Part shown: positions 36,413 to 46,881 of the stretch, one piece after another
How positions within the stretch are numbered: position 1 is the stretch's first letter
Layout: every line of letters begins with the position of its first letter
DNA from: Henricia sp. BOLD:AAB3569
Lineage: Eukaryota > Echinodermata > Asteroidea > Spinulosida > Echinasteridae
Assembly: GCA_037783545.1 (NCBI GenBank)
Contig: JBBELK010001594.1
Location: 1 to 64,000 of the forward strand
Length of the DNA: 64,000 nt
Reading direction: 5' to 3'
Notes under the pieces: generated by a model
Told to the model about the DNA's origin: nothing
What the model saw: only the letters and a program-made list of their open reading frames with translations
The model's database searches: none
Translations under genes and position numbers: made by a program

Positions 36413-39400
36413 TTGAGGCTTCCTGACTGCTCTCACGCAAACCGTGGCTGTCTGTACACACCTCCTTGGGGTACTCCTGAGTTGTGCGCATGCTCAGTCA
36501 TTCGGACTGTCGTTAACGCACCGCAGTTTGGCTCGGCAATTTGGTCAAAGTGTGGTCCAAACGTCGGCAAATTTGGAGGTCGAAAAAATTATCCGACGAA
36601 CTTCAAATTTTGCATGCCCTAAACTCTCTATATTGCGCACTTGTCATAAAAAAATGACAGACTTTCGCCGGGAAATGGCAGAGAAATTTCAAAGTTTAGA
36701 AAAAACTGGGTTGAGGCTTCCTGACTGCTCTCACGCAAACCGTGGCTGTCTGTACACACCTCTTTGGGGTACTCCTGAGTTGTGCGCATGCTCAGTAATT
36801 CGGACTGTCGTTAACGCACCGCAGTTTGGCTCGGCAATTTGGTCAAAGTGTGGTCCAAACGTCGGCAAATTTGGAGGTCGAAAAATGTTCCGACGAACTT
36901 CAAATTTTGCATGCCCTAAACTCTCTATATTGCGCACTTGTCATAAAAAAATTGACAGACTTTCGCCGGGAAATGGCAGAGAAATTTCAAAGTTTAGAAA
37001 AAACTGGGTTGAGGCTTCCTGACTGCTCTCACGCAAACCGTGGCTGTCTGTACACACCTCTTTGGGGTACTCCTGAGTTGTGCGCATGCTCAGTCATTCG
37101 GACTGTCGTTAACGCACCGCAGTTTGGCTCGGCAATTTGGTCAAAGTGTGGTCCAAACGTCGGCAAATTTGGAGGTCGAAAAAATTATCCGACGAACTTC
37201 AAATTTTGCATGCCCTAAACTCTCTATATTGCGCACTTGTCATAAAAAATTGACAGACTTTCGCCGGGAAATGGCAGAGAAATTTCAAAGTTTAGAAAAA
37301 ACTGGGTTGAGGCTTCCTGACTGCTCTCACGCAAACCGTGGCTGTCTGTACACACCTCTTTGGGGTACTCCTGAGTTGTGCGCATGCTCAGTAATTCGGA
37401 CTGTCGTTAACGCACCGCAGTTTGGCTCGGCAATTTGGTCAAAGTGTGGTCCAAACGTCGGCAAATTTGGAGGTCGAAAAATGTTCCGACGAACTTCAAA
37501 TTTTGCATGCCCTAAACTCTCTATATTGCGCACTTGTCATAAAAAATTGACAGACTTTCGCCGGGAAATGGCAGAGAAATTTCAAAGTTTAGAAAAAACT
37601 GGGTTGAGGCTTCCTGACTGCTCTCACGCAAACCGTGGCTGTCTGTACACACCTCTTTGGGGTACTCCTGAGTTGTGCGCATGCTCAGTAATTCGGACTG
37701 TCGTTAACGCACCGCAGTTTGGCTCGGCAATTTGGTCAAAGTGTGGTCCAAACGTCGGCAAATTTGGAGGTCGAAAAATGTTCCGACGAACTTCAAATTT
37801 TGCATGCCCTAAACTCTCTATATTGCGCACTTGTCATAAAAAATTGACAGACTTTCGCCGGGAAATGGCAGAGAAATTTCAAAGTTTAGAACAAACTGGG
37901 TTGAGGCTTCCTGACTGCTCTCACGCAAACCGTGGCTGTCTGTACACACCTCTTTGGGGTACTCCTGAGTTGTGCGCATGCTCAGTCATTCGGACTGTCG
38001 TTAACGCACCGCAGTTTGGCTCGGCAATTTGGTCAAAGTGTGGTCCAAACGTCGGCAAATTTGGAGGTCGAAAAATGTTCCGACGAACTTCAAATTTTAC
38101 ATGCCCTAAACTCTCTATATTGCGGACTTGTCATAAAAAATTGACAGACTTTCGCCGGGAAATGGCAGAGAAATTTCAAAGTTTAGAAAAAACTGGGTTG
38201 AGGCTTCCTGACTGCTATCACGCAAACCGTGGCTGTCTGTACACACCTCTTTGGGGTACTCCTGAGTTGTGCGCATGCTCAGTCATTCGGACTGTCGTTA
38301 ACGCACCGCAGTTTGGCTCGGCAATTTGGTCAAAGTGTGGTCCAAACGTCGGCAAATTTGGAGGTCGAAAAATGTTCCGACGAACTTCAAATTTTGCATG
38401 CCCTAAACTCTCTATATTGCGCACTTGTCATAAAAAATTGACAGACTTTCGCCGGGAAATGGCAGAGAAATTTCAAAGTTTAGAAAAAACTGGGTTGAGG
38501 CTTCCTGACTGCTCTCACGCAAACCGTGGCTGTCTGTACACACCTCTTTGGGGTACTCCTGAGTTGTGCGCATGCTCAGTCATTCGGACTGTCGTTAACG
38601 CACCCTAGTTTGGCTCGGCAATTTGGTCAAAGTGTGGTCCAAACGTCGGCAAATTTGGAGGTCGAAAAATGTTCCGACGAACTTCAAATTTTGCATGCCC
38701 TAAACTCTATATATTGCGCACTTGTCATAAAAAAATGACAGACTTTCGCCGGGAAATGGCAGAGAAATTTCAAAGTTTAGAAAAAACTGGGTTGAGGCTT
38801 CCTGACTGCTCTCACGCAAACCGTGGCTGTCTGTACACACCTCTTTGGGGTACTCCTGAGTTGTGCGCATGCTCAGTCATTCGGACTGTCGTTAACGCAC
38901 CGCAGTTTGGCTCGGTAATTTGATCAAAGTGTGGTCCAAACGTCGGCAAATTTGGAGGTCGAAAAGTGTTCCGACGAACTTCAAATTTTGCATGCCCTAA
39001 ACTCTCTATATTGCGCACTTGTCATAAAAAAATTGACAGACTTTCGCCGGGAAATGGCAGAGAAATTTCAAAGTTTAGAAAAAACTGGGTTGAGGCTTCC
39101 TGACTGCTCTCACGCAAACCGTGGCTGCCTGTACACACCTCTTTGGGGTACTCCTGAGTTGTGCGCATGCTCAGTCATTCGGACTGTCGTTAACGCACCG
39201 CAGTTTGGCTCGGCACTTTGGTCAAAGTGTGGTCCAAACGTTTGGCTCGGCACTTTGGTCAAAGTGTGGTCCAAACGTCGGCAAATTTGGAGGTCGAAAA
39301 ATGTTCCGACGAACTTCAAATTTTGCATGCCCTAAACTCTCTATATTGCGCACTTGTCATAAAAAATTGACAGACTTTCGCCGGGAAATGGCAGAGAAAT

Positions 39401-39720
39401 TTCAAAGTTTAGAAAAAACTGGGTTGAGGCTTCCTGACTGCTCTCACGCAAACCGTGGCTTTCTGTACACACCTCTTTGGGGTACTCCTGAGTTGTGCGC
39501 ATGCTCAGTCATTCGGACTGTCGTTAACGCACCGCAGTTTGGCTCGGCAATTTGGTCAAAGTGTGGTCCAAACGTCGGCAAATTTGGAGGTCGAAAAATG
39601 TTCCGACGAACTTCAAATTTTGCATGCCCTAAACTCTCTATATTGCGCACTTGTCATAAAAAATTGACAGACTTTCGCCGGGAAATGGCAGAGAAATTTC
39701 AAAGTTTAGAAAAAACTGGG
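36413..39720 (+). repeat. 11-monomer higher-order repeat (3,308 bp), copy 1
   Basis: Begins with the cacctccttggg monomer and includes cagtaattcgg monomers, gaaaaaattatcc monomers, tagaacaaactgg, ttttacatgcc with attgcggac, ctgctatcacg, and one full cassette with the 37-bp duplication at 39204-39277. 11 x 297 + 37 + 4 extra A bases gives 3,308. It differs from copy 2 at cataaaaaaatgac near 36651. Confidence 0.92.
38495..39720 (+). repeat. 4-monomer cassette, copy 2
   Basis: Same four-monomer order as 30427-31653, here with ggctgcctgtac in the third monomer. 37-bp duplication at 39204-39277. Confidence 0.9.
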
Positions 39721-42700
39721 TTGAGGCTTCCTGACTGCTCTCACGCAAACCGTGGCTGTCTGTACACACCTCCTTGGGGTACTCCTGAGTTGTGCGCATG
39801 CTCAGTCATTCGGACTGTCGTTAACGCACCGCAGTTTGGCTCGGCAATTTGGTCAAAGTGTGGTCCAAACGTCGGCAAATTTGGAGGTCGAAAAAATTAT
39901 CCGACGAACTTCAAATTTTGCATGCCCTAAACTCTCTATATTGCGCACTTGTCATAAAAAATTGACAGACTTTCGCCGGGAAATGGCAGAGAAATTTCAA
40001 AGTTTAGAAAAAACTGGGTTGAGGCTTCCTGACTGCTCTCACGCAAACCGTGGCTGTCTGTACACACCTCTTTGGGGTACTCCTGAGTTGTGCGCATGCT
40101 CAGTAATTCGGACTGTCGTTAACGCACCGCAGTTTGGCTCGGCAATTTGGTCAAAGTGTGGTCCAAACGTCGGCAAATTTGGAGGTCGAAAAATGTTCCG
40201 ACGAACTTCAAATTTTGCATGCCCTAAACTCTCTATATTGCGCACTTGTCATAAAAAAATTGACAGACTTTCGCCGGGAAATGGCAGAGAAATTTCAAAG
40301 TTTAGAAAAAACTGGGTTGAGGCTTCCTGACTGCTCTCACGCAAACCGTGGCTGTCTGTACACACCTCTTTGGGGTACTCCTGAGTTGTGCGCATGCTCA
40401 GTCATTCGGACTGTCGTTAACGCACCGCAGTTTGGCTCGGCAATTTGGTCAAAGTGTGGTCCAAACGTCGGCAAATTTGGAGGTCGAAAAAATTATCCGA
40501 CGAACTTCAAATTTTGCATGCCCTAAACTCTCTATATTGCGCACTTGTCATAAAAAATTGACAGACTTTCGCCGGGAAATGGCAGAGAAATTTCAAAGTT
40601 TAGAAAAAACTGGGTTGAGGCTTCCTGACTGCTCTCACGCAAACCGTGGCTGTCTGTACACACCTCTTTGGGGTACTCCTGAGTTGTGCGCATGCTCAGT
40701 AATTCGGACTGTCGTTAACGCACCGCAGTTTGGCTCGGCAATTTGGTCAAAGTGTGGTCCAAACGTCGGCAAATTTGGAGGTCGAAAAATGTTCCGACGA
40801 ACTTCAAATTTTGCATGCCCTAAACTCTCTATATTGCGCACTTGTCATAAAAAATTGACAGACTTTCGCCGGGAAATGGCAGAGAAATTTCAAAGTTTAG
40901 AAAAAACTGGGTTGAGGCTTCCTGACTGCTCTCACGCAAACCGTGGCTGTCTGTACACACCTCTTTGGGGTACTCCTGAGTTGTGCGCATGCTCAGTAAT
41001 TCGGACTGTCGTTAACGCACCGCAGTTTGGCTCGGCAATTTGGTCAAAGTGTGGTCCAAACGTCGGCAAATTTGGAGGTCGAAAAATGTTCCGACGAACT
41101 TCAAATTTTGCATGCCCTAAACTCTCTATATTGCGCACTTGTCATAAAAAATTGACAGACTTTCGCCGGGAAATGGCAGAGAAATTTCAAAGTTTAGAAC
41201 AAACTGGGTTGAGGCTTCCTGACTGCTCTCACGCAAACCGTGGCTGTCTGTACACACCTCTTTGGGGTACTCCTGAGTTGTGCGCATGCTCAGTCATTCG
41301 GACTGTCGTTAACGCACCGCAGTTTGGCTCGGCAATTTGGTCAAAGTGTGGTCCAAACGTCGGCAAATTTGGAGGTCGAAAAATGTTCCGACGAACTTCA
41401 AATTTTACATGCCCTAAACTCTCTATATTGCGGACTTGTCATAAAAAATTGACAGACTTTCGCCGGGAAATGGCAGAGAAATTTCAAAGTTTAGAAAAAA
41501 CTGGGTTGAGGCTTCCTGACTGCTATCACGCAAACCGTGGCTGTCTGTACACACCTCTTTGGGGTACTCCTGAGTTGTGCGCATGCTCAGTCATTCGGAC
41601 TGTCGTTAACGCACCGCAGTTTGGCTCGGCAATTTGGTCAAAGTGTGGTCCAAACGTCGGCAAATTTGGAGGTCGAAAAATGTTCCGACGAACTTCAAAT
41701 TTTGCATGCCCTAAACTCTCTATATTGCGCACTTGTCATAAAAAATTTACAGACTTTCGCCGGGAAATGGCAGAGAAATTTCAAAGTTTAGAAAAAACTG
41801 GGTTGAGGCTTCCTGACTGCTCTCACGCAAACCGTGGCTGTCTGTACACACCTCTTTGGGGTACTCCTGAGTTGTGCGCATGCTCAGTCATTCGGACTGT
41901 CGTTAACGCACCCTAGTTTGGCTCGGCAATTTGGTCAAAGTGTGGTCCAAACGTCGGCAAATTTGGAGGTCGAAAAATGTTCCGACGAACTTCAAATTTT
42001 GCATGCCCTAAACTCTATATATTGCGCACTTGTCATAAAAAAATGACAGACTTTCGCCGGGAAATGGCAGAGAAATTTCAAAGTTTAGAAAAAACTGGGT
42101 TGAGGCTTCCTGACTGCTCTCACGCAAACCGTGGCTGTCTGTACACACCTCTTTGGGGTACTCCTGAGTTGTGCGCATGCTCAGTCATTCGGACTGTCGT
42201 TAACGCACCGCAGTTTGGCTCGGTAATTTGATCAAAGTGTGGTCCAAACGTCGGCAAATTTGGAGGTCGAAAAGTGTTCCGACGAACTTCAAATTTTGCA
42301 TGCCCTAAACTCTCTATATTGCGCACTTGTCATAAAAAAATTGACAGACTTTCGCCGGGAAATGGCAGAGAAATTTCAAAGTTTAGAAAAAACTGGGTTG
42401 AGGCTTCCTGACTGCTCTCACGCAAACCGTGGCTGCCTGTACACACCTCTTTGGGGTACTCCTGAGTTGTGCGCATGCTCAGTCATTCGGACTGTCGTTA
42501 ACGCACCGCAGTTTGGCTCGGCACTTTGGTCAAAGTGTGGTCCAAACGTTTGGCTCGGCACTTTGGTCAAAGTGTGGTCCAAACGTCGGCAAATTTGGAG
42601 GTCGAAAAATGTTCCGACGAACTTCAAATTTTGCATGCCCTAAACTCTCTATATTGCGCACTTGTCATAAAAAATTGACAGACTTTCGCCGGGAAATGGC

Positions 42701-43028
42701 AGAGAAATTTCAAAGTTTAGAAAAAACTGGGTTGAGGCTTCCTGACTGCTCTCACGCAAACCGTGGCTTTCTGTACACACCTCTTTGGGGTACTCCTGAG
42801 TTGTGCGCATGCTCAGTCATTCGGACTGTCGTTAACGCACCGCAGTTTGGCTCGGCAATTTGGTCAAAGTGTGGTCCAAACGTCGGCAAATTTGGAGGTC
42901 GAAAAATGTTCCGACGAACTTCAAATTTTGCATGCCCTAAACTCTCTATATTGCGCACTTGTCATAAAAAATTGACAGACTTTCGCCGGGAAATGGCAGA
43001 GAAATTTCAAAGTTTAGAAAAAACTGGG
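39721..43028 (+). repeat. 11-monomer higher-order repeat (3,308 bp), copy 2
   Basis: Direct tandem copy of 36413-39720; each marker is offset by exactly 3,308. A private change is aaaaatttacag near 41744. The 37-bp duplication lies at 42512-42585. Confidence 0.92.
41803..43028 (+). repeat. 4-monomer cassette, copy 3
   Basis: Copy of 38495-39720 brought by the 3,308-bp duplication, including ggctgcctgtac. 37-bp duplication at 42512-42585. Confidence 0.9.
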
Positions 43029-44257
43029 TTGAGGCTTCCTGACTGCTCTCACGCAAACCGTGGCTGTCTGTACACACCTCTTTGGGGTACTCCTGAGTTG
43101 TGCGCATGCTCAGTCATTCGGACTGTCGTTAACGCACCCTAGTTTGGCTCGGCAATTTGGTCAAAGTGTGGTCCAAACGTCGGCAAATTTGGAGGTCGAA
43201 AAATGTTCCGACGAACTTCAAATTTTGCATGCCCTAAACTCTATATATTGCGCACTTGTCATAAAAAAATGACAGACTTTCGCCGGGAAATGGCAGAGAA
43301 ATTTCAAAGTTTAGAAAAAACTGGGTTGAGGCTTCCTGACTGCTCTCACGCAAACCGTGGCTGTCTGTACACACCTCTTTGGGGTACTCCTGAGTTGTGC
43401 GCATGCTCAGTCATTCGGACTGTCGTTAACGCACCGCAGTTTGGCTCGGTAATTTGATCAAAGTGTGGTCCAAACGTCGGCAAATTTGGAGGTCGAAAAG
43501 TGTTCCGACGAACTTCAAATTTTGCATGCCCTAAACTCTCTATATTGCGCACTTGTCATAAAAAAATTGACAGACTTTCGCCGGGAAATGGCAGAGAAAT
43601 TTCAAAGTTTAGAAAAAACTGGGTTGAGGCTTCCTGACTGCTCTCACGCAAACCGTGGCTGTCTGTACACACCTCTTTGGGGTACTCCTGAGTTGTGCGC
43701 ATGCTCAGTCATTCGGACTGTCGTTAACGCACCGCAGTTTGGCTCGGCACTTTGGTCAAAGTGTGGTCCAAACGTTTGGCTCGGCACTTTGGTCAAAGTG
43801 TGGTCCAAACGTCGGCAAATTTGGAGGTCGAAAAATGTTCCGACGAACTTCAAATTTTGCATGCCCTAAACTCTCTATATTGCGCACTTGTCATAAAAAA
43901 TTGACAGACTTTCGCCGGGAAATGGCAGAGAAATTTCAAAGTTTAGAAAAAACTGGGTTGAGGCTTCCTGACTGCTCTCACGCAAACCGTGGCTTTCTGT
44001 ACACACCTCTTTGGGGTACTCCTGAGTTGTGCGCATGCTCAGTCATTCGGACTGTCGTTAACGCACCGCAGTTTGGCTCGGCAATTTGGTCAAAGTGTGG
44101 TCCAAACGTCGGCAAATTTGGAGGTCGAAAAATGTTCCGACGAACTTCAAATTTTGCATGCCCTAAACTCTCTATATTGCGCACTTGTCATAAAAAAAAT
44201 TGACAGACTTTCGCCGGGAAATGGCAGAGAAATTTCAAAGTTTAGAAAAAAACTGGG
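43029..44257 (+). repeat. 4-monomer cassette, copy 4
   Basis: Extra tandem cassette directly after copy 3 (offset 1,226). It keeps ggctgtctgtac, as in copy 1, and has longer A runs near 44192 and 44244. 37-bp duplication at 43738-43811. Confidence 0.9.
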
Positions 44258-46140
44258 TTGAGGCTTCCTGACTGCTCTCACGCAAACCGTGGCTGTCTGT
44301 ACACACCTCTTTGGGGTACTCCTGAGTTGTGCGCATGCTCAGTCATTCGGACTGTCGTTAACGCACCGCAGTTTGGCTCGGCAATTTGGTCAAAGTGTGG
44401 TCCAAACGTCGGCAAATTTGGAGGTCGAAAAAATTATCCGACGAACTTCAAATTTTGCATGCCCTAAACTCTCTATATTGCGCACTTGTCATAAAAAATT
44501 GACAGACTTTCGCCGGGAAATGGCAGAGAAATTTCAAAGTTTAGAAAAAACTGGGTTGAGGCTTCCTGACTGCTCTCACGCAAACCGTGGCTGTCTGTAC
44601 ACACCTCTTTGGGGTACTCCTGAGTTGTGCGCATGCTCAGTAATTCGGACTGTCGTTAACGCACCGCAGTTTGGCTCGGCAATTTGGTCAAAGTGTGGTC
44701 CAAACGTCGGCAAATTTGGAGGTCGAAAAATGTTCCGACGAACTTCAAATTTTGCATGCCCTAAACTCTCTATATTGCGCACTTGTCATAAAAAAATTGA
44801 CAGACTTTCGCCGGGAAATGGCAGAGAAATTTCAAAGTTTAGAAAAAACTGGGTTGAGGCTTCCTGACTGCTCTCACGCAAACCGTGGCTGTCTGTACAC
44901 ACCTCTTTGGGGTACTCCTGAGTTGTGCGCATGCTCAGTCATTCGGACTGTCGTTAACGCACCGCAGTTTGGCTCGGCAATTTGGTCAAAGTGTGGTCCA
45001 AACGTCGGCAAATTTGGAGGTCGAAAAAATTATCCGACGAACTTCAAATTTTGCATGCCCTAAACTCTCTATATTGCGCACTTGTCATAAAAAATTGACA
45101 GACTTTCGCCGGGAAATGGCAGAGAAATTTCAAAGTTTAGAAAAAACTGGGTTGAGGCTTCCTGACTGCTCTCACGCAAACCGTGGCTGTCTGTGCACAC
45201 CTCTTTGGGGTACTCCTGAGTTGTGCGCATGCTCAGTAATTCGGACTGTCGTTAACGCACCGCAGTTTGGCTCGGCAATTTGGTCAAAGTGTGGTCCAAA
45301 CGTCGGCAAATTTGGAGGTCGAAAAATGTTCCGACGAACTTCAAATTTTGCATGCCCTAAACTCTCTATATTGCGCACTTGTCATAAAAAATTGACAGAC
45401 TTTCGCCGGGAAATGGCAGAGAAATTTCAAAGTTTAGAAAAAACTGGGTTGAGGCTTCCTGACTGCTCTCACGCAAACCGTGGCTGTCTGTACACACCTC
45501 TTTGGGGTACTCCTGAGTTGTGCGCATGCTCAGTCCTTCGGACTGTCGTTAACGCACCGCAGTTTGGCTCGGCAATTTGGTCAAAGTGTGGTCCAAATGT
45601 CGGCAAATTTGGAGGTCGAAAAATGTTCCGACGAACTTCAAATTTTGCATGCCCTAAACTCTCTATATTGCGCACTTCTCATAAAAAAATTGACAGACTT
45701 TCGCCGGGAAATGGCAGAGAAATTTCAAAGTTTAGAAAAAACTGGGTTGAGGCTTCCTGACTGCTCTCACGCAAACCGTGGCTGTCTGTACACACCTCTT
45801 TGGGGTACTCCTGAGTTGTGCGCATGCTCAGTCATTCGGACTGTCGTTAACGCACCGCAGTTTGGCTCGGCAATTTGGTCAAAGTGTGGTCCAAACGTCG
45901 GCAAATTTGGAGGTCGAAAAATGTTCCGACGAACTTCAAATTTTGCATGCCCTAAACTCTCTATATTGCGCACTTGTCATAAAAAATTGACAGACTTTCG
46001 CCGGGAAATGGCAGAGAAATTTCAAAGTTTAGAACAAACTGGGTTGAGGCTTCCTGACTGCTCTCACGCAAACCGTGGCTGTCTGTACACACCTCTTTGG
46101 GGTACTCCTGAGTTGTGCCAATGCTCAGTCATTCGGACTG

Positions 46141-46189
46141 TCGTTAACGCACCGCAGTTTGGCTCGGTCGTTAACGCACCGCAGTTTGG
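46141..46189 (+). repeat. 27-bp partial tandem duplication at the left edge of insert B
   Basis: A 27-base stretch starting tcgttaacgcaccgcag (46141-46167) is followed at once by its first 22 bases (46168-46189) before the insert begins. Insert A has no such duplication at its left edge. Confidence 0.85.
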
Positions 46190-46223
46190 GGCAGTCGGGT
46201 TGGCGTACGGGTTCTTTCCTCGC
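46188..46223 (+). mobile_element. SINE-like 5' head of insert B
   Basis: 36 bases match the first 36 of SINE C apart from one change (ggggcagtc for ggggcggtc). The likeness stops after ctcgc, where the SINE goes on to its B box and insert B enters unrelated sequence. Confidence 0.75.
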
Positions 46224-46307
46224 TGGCCTGTGATGACCGCTTTCCAAAGGACTACCCTTGCACATAGGTAGTTTGGAGGAGTTTTTCGCGGAATCCCGTG
46301 ATGTCCT

Positions 46308-46569
46308 GGAACGTTGCTCAATGATGGAGTGACCAGTACGTACGTCACGGGGAACGCCGCTGCAATTTTGGAACACGATTGGATCCGAGTCTGCGGTCTT
46401 GATTCTTCCAGACCTGGACTGGTGACGATTGTGGTTTTATGAGGATGTACCTGTGGTGCTTCTCGAAGGATATGACCTGATACTCGGACACGATCGACCA
46501 AGATTGGTGATGATTGTGATGGAGAATACTCGCCGGATAATGACCTGGATTGGCAACGACAACGAATGA
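46308..46569 (+). pseudogene. Degenerate Ty3/gypsy-like aspartic protease fragment (insert B)
   Basis: Same active-site-like stretch (GTLLNDGVTSTYV from 46308) and, in another frame, the YDLILGHD stretch ending at 46494. The 10-base difference at 46495-46504 means the final Trp of GHDW is not made; the frame instead stays open to a TGA at 46567. The frame change between the two parts is shared with insert A and so came before the duplication. Non-functional. Confidence 0.5.
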
Positions 46570-46812
46570 GGAAATTTGGTGGATAAATGACCTGGACTGG
46601 CAACGACAACGAATGAGGAAATTTGGCAATAACGGCGAACAATTGGTGGATAAATGACCTGGACTGGCAACGACTACGAATGAGGAAATTTGGCAATAAC
46701 GGCGAACGCTTAGTGGATAAATGACCTGGACTGGCAACGACTACGAATGAGGAAATTTGGCAATAACGGCGAACGCTTAGTGGATAAATGACCTGGACTG
46801 GCAACGACAACG
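46535..46812 (+). repeat. 67-bp tandem repeat inside insert B
   Basis: Same arrangement as in insert A: a short first unit, then units of 67 bases starting at 46581, 46648, 46715 and 46782. Unit-to-unit differences (caacgacaac or caacgactac, caattggt or cgcttagt) match those in A one for one, so the repeat was already built when the element was copied. Confidence 0.85.
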
Positions 46813-46857
46813 CCTGAAGCACTGGTTCTATCGGTAACAACGTTGGACTGGTTAGCG

Positions 46858-46881
46858 TGTTTTATTCGGACGAATAAAACA
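46858..46881. other. 11-bp-arm palindrome near the 3' end of insert B
   Basis: Same perfect inverted repeat as at 20369-20392 (tgttttattcg, ga, cgaataaaaca). Confidence 0.7.

Larger units (their letters stand above)
20404..46187 (+). repeat. Satellite array block 2 (about 86 monomers)
   Basis: Same monomer and orientation as block 1, resuming in mid-monomer at ggcaatttgg. In this block the usual length change is an extra A in the run before ttgacag (for example near 20515, 21114, 21711, 22008, 23488), giving 298-bp monomers. Five monomers are 334 bp long because of a 37-bp internal duplication. Stops inside the long forward frame (ccctag, aatttgatc) are copied among units. The block ends with a 27-bp partial duplication next to insert B. 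Confidence 0.98.

Noticed and set aside
28308..44257. A separate satellite family made of 334-bp monomers
   Set aside because: The 334-bp units are ordinary monomers with one 37-bp tandem duplication, and they are scattered singly among 297-bp copies.
46064..46840. A 258-codon minus-strand frame across insert B (and a 161-codon one in insert A)
   Set aside because: It runs across the satellite/insert junction and through the 67-bp repeat. The forward strand shows better-supported retroelement motifs. It differs between A and B through the indels, so it is not maintained.
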